In this document: piece by piece, positions 9,705 to 19,264 of the stretch
Position numbering within the stretch: position 1 is the stretch's first letter
Layout of the letters: every line of letters begins with the position of its first letter
Assembly (NCBI GenBank): GCA_903870275.1
Contig: CAIQCK010000025.1
Coordinates: forward strand, 1 to 51,352
DNA length: 51,352 nucleotides
Direction of reading: 5' to 3'
Source: an uncultured bacterium
Lineage (GTDB): Bacteria > Verrucomicrobiota > Verrucomicrobiia > CAIQCK01
Translations under genes and position numbers: made by a program
Notes under the pieces: model-generated
What the model was told of the DNA's origin: nothing
Seen by the model: the letters and a program-made list of their open reading frames with translations, nothing else
Database searches by the model: none

Positions 9705-10128
9705 AGCCTACGTCTCCTGCAATTCACGCGCCTCAGGTTCCGACGCCACGATCACGCGCTGCTGGCGTCACTTATGGACAGCCAGGCTGCCGACAGATAC
9801 CCATTCACGCTGTTGGCATCCAAAGTGCGCGGAGCAAGATTTTCCCATTGCTCCTCAAAAACCTGCTCCGCCATGATTTATCTCTCCGGCGAGCGCAAAC
9901 TGCAAACCAAACACGACCAGGAAACCCCTGATATTGGCATAAGGGAAACCCCTACTCGATTCGCCGGGAATAAATCCCGGTCCAAACCAGACGGGAGGAT
10001 GGGACAGGCTCCAGTCCGCGCACCCCAACCGCCCGCGGAAAACACGCGCTACACCCCCTTTTCCACGCCTCGACCCTGTACAAGGACGTGATGTTCCATA
10101 GCCAGTGCAGGACGAGGCTGGATTTGGA
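9705..10128. promoter_or_regulatory. Leader of the regulator gene with paired AGG(G)AAACCCCT boxes
   Basis: This 424-bp gap holds no supported gene. AGGAAACCCCT at 9919-9929 and AGGGAAACCCCT at 9942-9953 repeat with a 24-bp period. They resemble the GGGTTTTCCC pair in front of the giant gene, as expected if the regulator controls itself and its neighbour. No clear terminator was found behind the helicase gene stop at 10129. Confidence 0.45.
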
Positions 10129-13100
10129 CTACTGTCTCTCGATGTAGCCCTTCTTCAGTTTCTCCGCAATCAAGCTTTCCGCCTCGCGCCTGGCCTTCGC
10201 TTCATCGGCAAAAGTTTTGGTTTGTGACTGTCCAGCGGTGCCGATGCGACCGAAGCGCACGGTGAACGAATTGCCGGCGATGGAAACTTCCCAAAACTTT
10301 TTTGACGAACCACCAACAAATTCAAAATGGCGCACCGGACCGGGCACAGACGGCGCCACGGGTGGAATTGGCTGTTGAACGACAGGAGGTGGTTCGGGCG
10401 GGACAACCGGCGCGGTTGCCGAAGATGCTCCAGACGAAGTCGAACTGTATTCAGCCCGTGGCGTCGGAATCATTTCAACGACCTCCTCTTCTTCCGGCTC
10501 AGCCTCCGCTTCCAACTCCTGCCCCTGCAACAACTTCTCCAACCGCGCCAGCACGTCGTCCGGGTTGCGATACCAATCCTTGGTCAGCACCAGTGCAAAG
10601 CGCCAGCCGAAGGCCTTGAGGATGCCAGGCTGCATCAGGTAGCGATCCAGCAGATTGGGATTCGAGTAATGTCCATCGGTATCCACCAGGATGCCGAGTT
10701 GATAGAGACTGTCGGCATTGCCCCGCACGGCGAGGTCGCAACGGAACTTGGATTGACCCACGTTCAGGTCCACGGCATAGCCGCGCCGGCGCAGCGCCGC
10801 CCCCAAAGCCTCCACCACCGCATCGCCCGTGCTCAACGGCGCGAGCGCCTTCCGGCTTAGCGGATTCAGGTTTTCCAATACGCGGCGAGCCGTGGCCTCA
10901 TCGCCCTTCGACACCGCTTCGGCGTAGTGGAGGAAGTTTTTCAGGCTGTTTGCGCCATCATTGAAATCGTTCGTGATATCGCCGTGGCGGATGGAACTCA
11001 CAATCGCCATGTGATGTTTGGCGCGGGAGAAAATGACATTCAGGCGCTTTTCGCCGCCACGCTGGTTAATCGGACCGAAGTTCATCATCATCCGGTCGTT
11101 GGCATCGTGACCGTAGCAAACGCTCATGATGATGATGTCACGCTCATCACCCTGAACGTTTTCCAGGTTCTTCACGAACAAGCCGCAGAACACGTCATTC
11201 ACCTCGCGGACATATTCGCTCTCCAGTCTCGCCGCGAACTCAGCGTCTTCCTCCGCCAGCCGGCTCAGGGCGCCCTCTATTTCACCCTGTTGCGCCTCCG
11301 AGAACGCCACGAGACCGATGCTGAGCTTCGTGTTGCGTTGCAGGATTCCGCGAACGATCTGCGCAATGTAGGCGGCCTCGTTCGGATTGCGGCGATCTTC
11401 GTAAACGCCGTTCTCCATGAAGTGAAAGCTGATGCTGCGCGCGAGCAAAGCGTCCACGTTTGTGCCCGCTTGTTCGGCGGCGGTAACAATCAACTCGGGC
11501 CGGCCGGCCATCGCGCGCTGGCGGTCCGGGATCGTGTAAAGGTTGCCACTATAGAACGCCGCGTTGGAAAAACTGATGAGCGATTCGTAACGACTGCGGT
11601 AATGCCAGGCCAGCAGCGTGGACGGCAGGTTCTGGGCAGACTGCGTAAGAAAGCTGTCCGAATCCATATCCACTTCAATGCGTTCGCCCTCTTCTTCGAC
11701 GATGATGCTCTCATCCTCGGTGCGAGCGCTGGAAAAGAAGGTGGTTGGCGGCAACTGCATTTCATCGCCCACAACAATGGCCTGGTGGGAGCGATAGATG
11801 GCCGGAATCGCCTCCTCCATGGGAATCTGGCTGGCCTCGTCGAAAATGACCACATCGAACAATTCAGGATCGAGCGGCAACGTATCCGAAACGCTCAACG
11901 GGCTCATCAACCAGATGGGCTTCAAATCCTGGATGACCTGCCCGGTTTCACCCGCGGCAAGGTCGCGAATGGATTTGTAGCGCATCGTCTTGCCAAACTC
12001 GTGTTCCAGATCGCGCCGGCCCGCCGCGTAGGATTTCTTGAACGCCTTCTGTTCCTGGCTGAGTTGGGCGACGGGCAAAGACGAGATGTTGACGTGTTCC
12101 AGAAACTTCTGGCGCACCGCCGTGCGGAGGCAACGCGCGTTCAAGCCCAGCCACTCGCAGTAATGCTTTTCCAACTGCTCCATCTTGCGGAGGAGCGTGC
12201 GACCTTCGAACCGGCTCACCGCCCGGTCTTCGCGATACACCCGGTTCACGCTCTTGTGTCCGATCGCAGCTTCGAACTCATTTAACGGCACGGGGGCGTG
12301 ACGCAATGCGTGGGTGAAAGCGTCCGGCAGCTCAACGACTTCGTTCAGAATGGGCGACAGCTCTGCGAGCGCACCCGTTTGCCCGCGCAATTTCCCCAGC
12401 ACCTCGGTCAGTTCCGACAACTCAAACTGTTCGTATTCCGCCAGGGCTGCACCGAGTGTTTCATCCAGCGCGGTAAAACGATCGTGGATGCCGGCAAGAT
12501 TATCAATCAGTGCGCCCGCTTCCGCGGACTCCGCGAGCAGCTTGAGCAACGCCTTGATGGACGGGTGCGCCAACCGCGAATCATTCTTCATCCCGGCCAC
12601 CTGCGACCGGAACGTCTCCACATCCTCCACCCGCCACTCAGTTGCCGCCTGCTGCTGCGTCGCCTGCCATTCCGACATGGCTTTGTGCTGCGCGGACAGG
12701 TCGCTGAGGACTTTGCTCCACGCGGGCGGAACAGCGTGCTGCGAAAAGTCGTAGCGCGCCTGGAGGGTTTTTCTCAAACACCAGAACGCCGGCTGCAGAA
12801 AACAGAAGACGGATTTCTCAAAGGCATGTGCTTGAACGAGCGCATTCTCGGTGTCATCCGGCGACAACGGGTCGCGCCAGCCGGTGGTTTTCTCCTGCGA
12901 CTTGTGCAATGCCATGGCCTTCTTGTCGAGGTCGGCGCCGAGCGCGGCAAACGACTGCTCGGCAGGCCCGTGCGTCAGCACGCCAATCAGATTGCGCCCG
13001 GCCAGCGGCCGCACGCGGACCGCAAATTCCAGGATGGTTTGAATCTCCTCGAACGTGTTCCACAACTCACCGGGCAGGCCGGACAACTCCAGCGCGTTCT

Positions 13101-15687
13101 CAATCGCGTCCAGCAAATCCTCGGCTTGGTCCAGATGCTTCAACAAAGCCTCCAACGGATGGTCCGCCTGTAAAACACCTTTGCCGAGCCAGCGCAATGG
13201 ATGCTCTGCGAAGCAACGCTCTTCGCCCAGATCATCCAGGGCGGATTGCAGCCGGCCGATCACATCGCCATGTTGTTGCCACAAGGGATAATCCGGCAGC
13301 AGGTCCTCAACCTCAGGCGGCAACTCGGAAGCGCGTCCGCGCAATGCGACCAGCCGGTGCAGCAGCGATCGAACGGCAATGCCAGTGTGGGCGTGCGCCT
13401 GGCACATCGCGTCGGAGAACCGGCGCAGCGTGAAAAGATCCTGCTCCATCGCCTTCAGGGTTTTGGCCCGAAGCGTCTCCGCGTCCGGATCAAGGTCGGC
13501 CTGGCCTAAAAACTTCTCGTAGGTCTGCTTGAGGTTCTGGATGAACGCCTTCTTGTCCGTCTGTGAATCGTGAATCAGGCAGCAAAGTTCATCCAATCCC
13601 TGCTGACGCAACCGATGAAACACCACGTCAATGGCTGCGCGCTTCGCGCAGACAAACAGCACGCGTTTTCCGCGTGCGACATAATCGGCAATGAGATTGG
13701 TGATGGTCTGCGATTTGCCTGTGCCGGGCGGCCCTTGGATGATGTAGCTCGCTCCGGTCCGAGCCCGCGCAATGGCCGAGGCTTGGGTGGCGTCGCAGGA
13801 AATGACGAGGTGCTGGTCGTCGAGGTCGAGCGCCGGGACTTGCGCCTCCCCGGGCGGCTTCGGGGTGAGCGAAAACACCGTGTCGAACGCCCCGCTGGCC
13901 ATGTCCGTCTCTATGAGCTTCGCGTAATCGCGCACCAACGTCATCTTCCGGTAGTTGAAATTCCCCAGCGTCAAGCTGCACAAATCGAAGTCCCACGAAT
14001 ACGGGTTCTGATTGTCGCCCTCGCGCAGGGAAAACATCTGCCTCTCGGTCTCCAGCACTTTGCCTGTCTCCGCCGGGGCGTCGGGGTCAATAATGTGCGG
14101 CAGCCTCGACAACGGCGGAGCGCCGGCCACATCGCGAAGCGGCAGCGGCGTGGGACGGACCCTTTCAAGAAAGAGCTGCAAGCCCAACGGTCTGAGGTGT
14201 TCACGGTCGTAGCTGTAATCGGGCCTGCCGCTGGCGCGGGCTTTGCGCGCCTGTAGTTTCAAACGCCGGCGATACTGATCGACGCGCTGACGCGCCTTCT
14301 CATGAATGAGTTCGATCTGCGGCCGGTCAATTTTGTTGAGCGTCACGCCCGGTTCGCTCGCCTGAATCTGCGCCTTGAGCGCGTCATAAAACTGATCCAG
14401 CGATGTTGCCTTCAAGTCCACAAACTCCGGCAGGCTCAGGTTATAAAGCTCCTTGAGATGATGCCGCAGAGCAGGATTCACCTCCGCCTCGCTCGTCGTC
14501 GGATCGAGGACATAGTTATCCCGCACACCTTTCTTCTTGGTGAGTTCAACGGGCAATAGCAGCAGCGGCGAGTGGATGCGCTCGTGCTTGTCCTCCTTGA
14601 GATTGTTCCAACGGAGGAAACACAGGACGAGGCGAAGCTGTGCGAACCCATATTCAGCGCAATCACGACGCGCCTCGCTGGTGATCTTGTCGAGCACACC
14701 GGGGATGTAGGGTGCATCCTCGAAGCGCAAATACTTGCCCAGCGACATCGGCGCACCTTCGGTCACGGTGGCGGCGAGTTCAGAATGCCAGACGAAGAGC
14801 TGCTCCAACTTGATGTTGCGGTAGTCCAACAACAGCGGCACGGACGCGATGGTGAGGTTCAGCGTCTGGAGTGTCGGCTTGAAATAGATCAATCGGTTGC
14901 GGCGGGAGATTTCAAAGAGCCGGTCGCGCAGGTGGGATTGAATCAGCCGCCGCTTGCCCGTGACGGGCGATTCCTGAAATTCCTTCCGCGTGAAAATGGT
15001 CGTATCAAAGTCCACCGACTGATCGCGGTAGTTCTCCAGCCGCGAAATCATCTGGCCAAGGTCCTGGGCGCGCTTGTGGCGGTTCAACTCCGTCATTTGC
15101 ACGATGGTGGACGCCAGCACCGGATTCAGGCGCGGGTTGATGCTGAATAGATTTGTGCGATTAACCGTGAACAGTTCCAGTTCGCCGGCATCGGTGAAGT
15201 CCAAACCGCACGCCACACTCGCGAGCAACAGCCCGAGCGAGAAGATGTCCGTAAGCTCGTCGTGATGGCCAATGGCGTGCTCCCAGCAGCGGTAGCCCGG
15301 GAGGAAGACAGGCTTGGTAATGCCACCGCCCGCGGCGCTGACGTTCAGATCCGAGACGGTCAGGGTGGATTGATCCACATCCGCAATGCGTCTTGATTCG
15401 GCAACCACCTCAACCGCGCCGCTGACTGGCAACTGAAGGGAATCAACCTTGGCTGTATTCTTTTCCGGTGAATTGACCCTGGCTGGGGCGAACATCAACT
15501 GGCCCGCTTCCGTGAGGGTTAAATCCTGAATACCGTCGAGCGGCGCAACCCGCTCTGCCTTGTGCGCAGCGAGTGCCTGCTTCATCAGCGGCAGCATCGC
15601 CGCCAAAACATCGTCGGTTTCGAAGCCGCCTTTTGCGACGCCGGCATCGAGGAACTTCAGGAACGGCGTTTGAGACAATTCGCTCAT
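10129..15687 (-). CDS. Kinase-like / DUF4011 / SF1 helicase / Vsr-like nuclease / WGR fusion protein, putative defence effector
   Basis: The protein has 1852 residues. Approximate domains: 1-230, a remnant resembling a protein-kinase C-lobe ([27 protein letters not shown]), with no recognisable HRD or DFG, so catalytically dead if real; 250-450, DUF4011 ([17 protein letters not shown]); 640-1560, a superfamily 1 helicase with Walker [11 protein letters not shown] (about 652), motif II DEAS, motif [12 protein letters not shown] (about 1300), [12 protein letters not shown] and a motif VI-like [10 protein letters not shown]; 1640-1700, a Vsr/DUF559-type nuclease fold ([30 protein letters not shown]); then a Pro-rich linker and a C-terminal WGR domain ([20 protein letters not shown]). 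DUF4011-helicase-Vsr proteins are a known antiviral architecture. The gene overlaps the upstream M48 peptidase gene by 4 bp (ATGA), so the two are probably translationally coupled. The antiviral role is inference. Confidence 0.9.
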   Translation of the reverse strand: MSELSQTPFLKFLDAGVAKGGFETDDVLAAMLPLMKQALAAHKAERVAPLDGIQDLTLTEAGQLMFAPARVNSPEKNTAKVDSLQLPVSGAVEVVAESRRIADVDQSTLTVSDLNVSAAGGGITKPVFLPGYRCWEHAIGHHDELTDIFSLGLLLASVACGLDFTDAGELELFTVNRTNLFSINPRLNPVLASTIVQMTELNRHKRAQDLGQMISRLENYRDQSVDFDTTIFTRKEFQESPVTGKRRLIQSHLRDRLFEISRRNRLIYFKPTLQTLNLTIASVPLLLDYRNIKLEQLFVWHSELAATVTEGAPMSLGKYLRFEDAPYIPGVLDKITSEARRDCAEYGFAQLRLVLCFLRWNNLKEDKHERIHSPLLLLPVELTKKKGVRDNYVLDPTTSEAEVNPALRHHLKELYNLSLPEFVDLKATSLDQFYDALKAQIQASEPGVTLNKIDRPQIELIHEKARQRVDQYRRRLKLQARKARASGRPDYSYDREHLRPLGLQLFLERVRPTPLPLRDVAGAPPLSRLPHIIDPDAPAETGKVLETERQMFSLREGDNQNPYSWDFDLCSLTLGNFNYRKMTLVRDYAKLIETDMASGAFDTVFSLTPKPPGEAQVPALDLDDQHLVISCDATQASAIARARTGASYIIQGPPGTGKSQTITNLIADYVARGKRVLFVCAKRAAIDVVFHRLRQQGLDELCCLIHDSQTDKKAFIQNLKQTYEKFLGQADLDPDAETLRAKTLKAMEQDLFTLRRFSDAMCQAHAHTGIAVRSLLHRLVALRGRASELPPEVEDLLPDYPLWQQHGDVIGRLQSALDDLGEERCFAEHPLRWLGKGVLQADHPLEALLKHLDQAEDLLDAIENALELSGLPGELWNTFEEIQTILEFAVRVRPLAGRNLIGVLTHGPAEQSFAALGADLDKKAMALHKSQEKTTGWRDPLSPDDTENALVQAHAFEKSVFCFLQPAFWCLRKTLQARYDFSQHAVPPAWSKVLSDLSAQHKAMSEWQATQQQAATEWRVEDVETFRSQVAGMKNDSRLAHPSIKALLKLLAESAEAGALIDNLAGIHDRFTALDETLGAALAEYEQFELSELTEVLGKLRGQTGALAELSPILNEVVELPDAFTHALRHAPVPLNEFEAAIGHKSVNRVYREDRAVSRFEGRTLLRKMEQLEKHYCEWLGLNARCLRTAVRQKFLEHVNISSLPVAQLSQEQKAFKKSYAAGRRDLEHEFGKTMRYKSIRDLAAGETGQVIQDLKPIWLMSPLSVSDTLPLDPELFDVVIFDEASQIPMEEAIPAIYRSHQAIVVGDEMQLPPTTFFSSARTEDESIIVEEEGERIEVDMDSDSFLTQSAQNLPSTLLAWHYRSRYESLISFSNAAFYSGNLYTIPDRQRAMAGRPELIVTAAEQAGTNVDALLARSISFHFMENGVYEDRRNPNEAAYIAQIVRGILQRNTKLSIGLVAFSEAQQGEIEGALSRLAEEDAEFAARLESEYVREVNDVFCGLFVKNLENVQGDERDIIIMSVCYGHDANDRMMMNFGPINQRGGEKRLNVIFSRAKHHMAIVSSIRHGDITNDFNDGANSLKNFLHYAEAVSKGDEATARRVLENLNPLSRKALAPLSTGDAVVEALGAALRRRGYAVDLNVGQSKFRCDLAVRGNADSLYQLGILVDTDGHYSNPNLLDRYLMQPGILKAFGWRFALVLTKDWYRNPDDVLARLEKLLQGQELEAEAEPEEEEVVEMIPTPRAEYSSTSSGASSATAPVVPPEPPPVVQQPIPPVAPSVPGPVRHFEFVGGSSKKFWEVSIAGNSFTVRFGRIGTAGQSQTKTFADEAKARREAESLIAEKLKKGYIERQ

Positions 15688-16886
15688 GCCGCCGCCTCCG
15701 CCTTCGCCAGCATCTCGGCGGCCTGTTCTCTGAGTTTGCGCACGTCGCGCACCTTCAGTTTGAGTTCCCTGGCGGCGAGCTTCTCGAATTGCGCATCAAA
15801 TTCCAACTGGCGGCTCAACTCCAGCGCCGCTGCGAGCGGCATCTCGTCCAGTTCCGGATCAGCGGTCACAAAGTCGAGCAGCACGTAACACAAATACTCG
15901 CGGGTCTTGGAATCGCTGGACTTGAAGGCATCAAGTGCCGAAGCGTCCTTCATCGCCGCAGGTTGAAAATTGTCGAAGAACAGTTTCGCGTGTCCCAGCA
16001 CAGCCGCGGTTTGAAACCACTTCGGCTGGAGAAAACATTCCAGCAACCGGCGCGTGTTTTTCATCATCCGCGTCTGGCCAATCAAATCGAGGCTGTCGAG
16101 CGTCTCCACGCCTTCGATCATCTTGATGATGTGCGGGTGCGCCTCGTGTCGATGCTCCTGCCACAACGACAGCGCCCGCGCGCGGATGAACGCCTCCGGA
16201 TGCGACAGACCCTCGGTGGTGACACCGTCCTTGGAAAAAATCTCCTCCGCCTGCTTCAAATAAGCGGGCGCGCTGACTTGCGTGAGTCCGGTTTGGATTT
16301 TGACCAGCCCGGCAATCACCGGATGCACATCACCCGTCACGCACAACGAGCCACGGTCGGCGAAGATTTCCGAATAGAGCTGGAAGTGACGCGCGGTCTG
16401 TTCATGGCTCCCAGCCGCGCGCCGATCGCGGGCAACAGCCTCAATCAAGCGGTCCGCGATGTGCAGTTCGCCTTGCTCCCACTGCCAGAGCTGGTAATGA
16501 GCCAGTTCGTGGCCGAGGACAGATTTGATTTCCTCGGGGTTCAACAAGCCCAGCAACGGCCCGGAGAACACGACGTGCCCCTCGCCGGGGATGAAGTAGA
16601 GCTCGGCGTTGGGTTGGGGACTGTTCTGCGCCTGGTAAACCGTGACGGGAATGTCGAGCTGCAGCCGGCTTTTCGCAGCTTCGACCATCTGGAACAAATC
16701 AGGGTGGCTCTCCGCATCGAGCCGATACGTGGACTTAAGCAGGTCCATGCGGAGATTCTCGGTGTAATCCGCCTGCGCCCGTGCTGACGCGAACCAATTC
16801 CATAAATCCCGCTCCTGCGACTTGAGGTAATCCCTCAACTCGACATGATACGGTAACGGTTCGAGATTGTTGTCTGATTCGCTCAC
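15684..16886 (-). CDS. Soluble M48-like zinc metallopeptidase coupled to the helicase
   Basis: The protein has 400 residues. The zinc-binding site is HELAH in [13 protein letters not shown] (about 125-137), with a likely third ligand in [10 protein letters not shown] further on, as in M48 peptidases. Upstream text also fits the family ([21 protein letters not shown]). HtpX-type M48 enzymes are membrane proteins, but this one shows no signal peptide or transmembrane segment, so it is probably cytosolic. The C-terminal 200 residues are helical and Lys/Glu/Leu-rich, without a recognised domain. The start is GTG at 16886; no strong ribosome-binding site precedes it. The stop overlaps the helicase ATG (15684-15687), which argues for a functional pair. 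A role as regulator, activator or toxic protease of the defence unit is inference. Confidence 0.85.
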   Translation of the reverse strand: MSESDNNLEPLPYHVELRDYLKSQERDLWNWFASARAQADYTENLRMDLLKSTYRLDAESHPDLFQMVEAAKSRLQLDIPVTVYQAQNSPQPNAELYFIPGEGHVVFSGPLLGLLNPEEIKSVLGHELAHYQLWQWEQGELHIADRLIEAVARDRRAAGSHEQTARHFQLYSEIFADRGSLCVTGDVHPVIAGLVKIQTGLTQVSAPAYLKQAEEIFSKDGVTTEGLSHPEAFIRARALSLWQEHRHEAHPHIIKMIEGVETLDSLDLIGQTRMMKNTRRLLECFLQPKWFQTAAVLGHAKLFFDNFQPAAMKDASALDAFKSSDSKTREYLCYVLLDFVTADPELDEMPLAAALELSRQLEFDAQFEKLAARELKLKVRDVRKLREQAAEMLAKAEAAA

Positions 16887-16892
16887 GTTAAC

Positions 16893-17164
16893 TCAATTTG
16901 AGCGCGGCCATTCTAATTTGAAACACGTGGCAGGACATCGAACCTCAACGTAATCGCGCGCGGAGGCGAGGATCTCGACGAGAAGGCGGACGATGCAAGT
17001 GGGCGTGTAGAACTTGCCGCCCTTCTGATCCCCGGTGCGGGCAACCCCGCCGACCAGGCACCGGCGTGAAATACTCGCTGGATTTCAGTTCTGAATTCGC
17101 ACGCAGGTTGTCGGCAGCACTCCAGAGCTCGGCTTCGAGTTGTTCGAGTTGTTTTTTTGGTCAT
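16893..17164 (-). pseudogene. Decayed fragment of a type I restriction-modification methyltransferase (HsdM)
   Basis: From the ATG at 17164 the minus strand reads MTKKQLEQLEAELWSAADNL, then RANSELKSSEYFTPV, the characteristic HsdM N-terminus. It then jumps, with a frame change near 17040, to DQKGGKFYTPTCIVRLLVEIL, the segment that precedes the SAM-binding motif far downstream in intact HsdM. The segment between (normally well over 100 residues) and everything after about 16940 are gone; there is no NPPY motif. It is therefore a doubly truncated, frameshifted relic. Lying directly upstream of the M48-helicase pair, it suggests a defence-gene site with turnover. Confidence 0.75.
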
Positions 17165-17841
17165 TGAGTAAATGCGCAAAGCGTGTGACTCAGCCATGCC
17201 CTTCCGCTGCTGCAACGACTTTCACTTTGTGTCCTTGCAATGTCCGATCCTGTGAGCGCGGAGATTACTAATCGTTTTGAACAATGACAAGCCCACCGTC
17301 AACGCCTCACCGCCAAAGAAAACCCACAGGACTTCATCTCCTCGCCAGTCAAGCCGCAATCTTCCACAGTCTGGTTTCGGATGGTGATGTTGAGACCGCC
17401 ATTCTCGCACTGTCCTTGGCCCATTGTCTCAAGCCGTTGAGATGTTCGTTCGTCAACCTCGACAACGGCACGAAATCGTTGAGCACACGGGCAATCGTCA
17501 GGTCTGTGGGTTCGCGATCAGCAGCAAACGCCCGATACGCCGAAGAGAGCCTCAAGATTGATGAGCGACTTGCCGCGCTCGATCCCACCAATGCCATATG
17601 GAAGAGAGACCTTGCCGTCAGCCGTGCACTTGTGGCCCCGCTGCGCGGTTGGGCGATGATCCCTCCTGCCGCTGACCCGATCGCGTCCGCGCCGTTGTTC
17701 GCGCCATATCGCAGCGCGAAGTCTTCCGGAAGGCACGAGACGCGGCCAGGCCGGGCGAGGACGGGGTTTCCCATACGGGGCGGCATACTTTCGTCTCGCG
17801 TTTGATGATGACTGGTGTAGATATACGCCCGTGCTTCCAAC
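17165..17841. other. Gene-poor stretch with a TPR-gene remnant (plus strand, about 17540-17635)
   Basis: No intact gene is supported. On the plus strand, about 17540-17635 reads YAEESLKIDERLAALDPTNA followed by IWKRDLAVSRALV, which matches the repeat signature of bacterial TPR proteins (LAALDPTNAxWxRDLSVS). It has no flanking repeats, so it is a remnant. On the minus strand, about 17500-17349 reads EPTDLTIARVLNDFVPLSRL, then TNEHLNGLRQW, to a stop; this could be the end of another lost gene, but I do not recognise it. Confidence 0.45.
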
Positions 17842-17916
17842 GCCGGGATAGCTCAACGGTAGAGCACCTGATTTGTAATCAGGCGGTTGTCGGTTCAAAT
17901 CCGATTCCCGGCTCCA
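17842..17916 (+). tRNA. tRNA-Thr (anticodon TGT)
   Basis: A full cloverleaf is present: acceptor GCCGGGA pairs with TCCCGGC, D stem GCTC/GAGC, anticodon stem CCTGA/TCAGG with loop TTTGTAA (anticodon TGT at 17874-17876), and T arm GTCGG-TTCAAAT-CCGAT. The discriminator T is at 17913 and CCA is encoded at 17914-17916. It decodes ACA and other ACN threonine codons. Confidence 0.96.
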
Positions 17917-18132
17917 CTTTTTGCGCGCTGGAAACGCTCGTCGAAAAAGCCTGTCCCGCTGTGATGCAGCTCGTGGCGGCCGCCGGAAAACGCGCAGATC
18001 ACCGCCTCCACACAAACACACCCCCCGCTGCGTGTCCGAAAAGACCGTCCAAAACACCGCAAATCGCCGCTTCAGCCGTATGATACTCAAGTAGTATAGC
18101 CCTAATCCGCCCATGCGCGTACTATGGGTAGC

Positions 18133-18210
18133 GTCGCCAGCGGCGCTGATTAATGGAGCGACCTCCAAACTCTCCGCTCCATTCACATCCCACACCCGCC
18201 CGCTGGCGAC
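18133..18210. repeat. Nested inverted repeat (cruciform-type intergenic element)
   Basis: GTCGCCAGCGG (18133-18143) is perfectly inverted at 18200-18210. Inside it, AATGGAGC (18152-18159) is perfectly inverted at 18176-18183. The element lies in the 341-bp gap between tRNA-Thr and the 3' end of the isomerase gene; nothing else was seen there. It could act as a transcription barrier for the gene ending at 18258, but it has no T-run like a classical terminator. It may be a dispersed REP-like element. Confidence 0.7.
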
Positions 18211-18257
18211 CCCTCCCCCTGCATCCCACCGTCAACCGCTTTTGATTGTTGCCGGCG

Positions 18258-19148
18258 TCACGCCGATTGGAATTGCTCGCCCAACACCGCGCGCGCCTTC
18301 GCCAATTGCTCCTCAAAATTCTTGCCCCACCCGCCCTCGATCGAAATGCCGCCGGTGTAGCCGATGGTTTTGAGCGCCTTGAAATACGGCCGGAAATCGT
18401 CTCCCGCAACGCCCGGCGCCGTGCGCTTGACCTTCTCGGCAACGTGGCAATGTTTGAGTTTTGCGCCGCCCTTGACGATGGACTCCGGCCCTTCGTCTTC
18501 GCGAAGCATATGGTAGATGTCGGCGTGCAACTGGAAGTTCGGATGCGCGACGGCATTGACGATCTCCAGCGCCTCGTCCACGCGGTTGATGAAATTGCAT
18601 TCGCCCTTGTTGAGGTTCTCCAGCACGATGATGACGTTGTGCTTGCCGGCGATGGGCGCCGCCTGACGGCAAAAGCCGGTCAATTGCTCCACGGCCTTGG
18701 CGCGATCAAAGCCGTCGGGAATCTGCCGCGAGGCGCCGCTGCCGAAAACGATGCGGCCAATGCCGGCCTGTTGCGCGCGCCGGCAAACGATCTCGACGTG
18801 CCGCAACACCGGCTCCAGCGTCACGTCCGGCCCAACCACTTTCAGTTCGCGCGGAATGAAACCCGTGCAGGAGCGAATGGGCAGCGGCGCGGCCTTGATT
18901 TCGGCCAGCTTCTTCTCGAACTCTTCGTCCGAAGCTTTCGGCACGAGCACGCTGCTGACGTTTTCCTCGAGGTATTGAAAACCGGCTTGTTTGAGCAGCG
19001 CGGCTTTCTTGAGTTGTGTACACACACCGAACTCGACGGAGGCGACGGCCGCGGCGGCCGGCATCGAGAACCAGCGTGGCATAGCCATGCCGGCGACGAC
19101 AGTGGCGGTGGTGGAGAGAAAGCGGCGGCGGGTGATGGCGGTGTTCAT
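18258..19148 (-). CDS. Tat-exported sugar phosphate isomerase/epimerase-like TIM-barrel protein
   Basis: The protein has about 296 residues from the ATG at 19148; a GTG 18 bp upstream is the alternative. The N-terminus MNTAITRRRFLSTTATVVAG is a twin-arginine signal with an AxA-type cleavage region. The rest fits the AP-endonuclease-2/xylose-isomerase-like barrel family: ENVSSVL early, a GSGASRQIPDG loop, VLENLNKGECNFINR (metal-ligand Glu), LHADIYHMLREDE (His/Asp ligands), HCHVAEK, and a late ISIEGGWG (Glu). Homologues are often annotated as hydroxypyruvate isomerase-like or sugar epimerases. The substrate cannot be told from sequence. It follows gltD after a 116-bp gap and may be transcribed separately. 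Confidence 0.85.
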   Translation of the reverse strand: MNTAITRRRFLSTTATVVAGMAMPRWFSMPAAAAVASVEFGVCTQLKKAALLKQAGFQYLEENVSSVLVPKASDEEFEKKLAEIKAAPLPIRSCTGFIPRELKVVGPDVTLEPVLRHVEIVCRRAQQAGIGRIVFGSGASRQIPDGFDRAKAVEQLTGFCRQAAPIAGKHNVIIVLENLNKGECNFINRVDEALEIVNAVAHPNFQLHADIYHMLREDEGPESIVKGGAKLKHCHVAEKVKRTAPGVAGDDFRPYFKALKTIGYTGGISIEGGWGKNFEEQLAKARAVLGEQFQSA

Positions 19149-19264
19149 TGAAGGCCAGTTAGCCACAGGTCGCCCGCGCCGTCAACCGCGAGATGCACAA
19201 CGATCCGACGCACAAGTGGGCAAACCTTTTTGACGCCCTCAATCTTTTGCAATGGACCAAACGC

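Noticed and set aside
17842..17916. tRNA-Thr as integration site of the defence region
   Set aside because: The defence genes lie on the 5' side of the tRNA and no copy of its 3' end was seen as a second attachment site.
17518..18195. Minus-strand frame across tRNA-Thr (reads PPDYKSGALPLSYPG)
   Set aside because: This peptide is the well-known false translation of the antisense of a tRNA gene.
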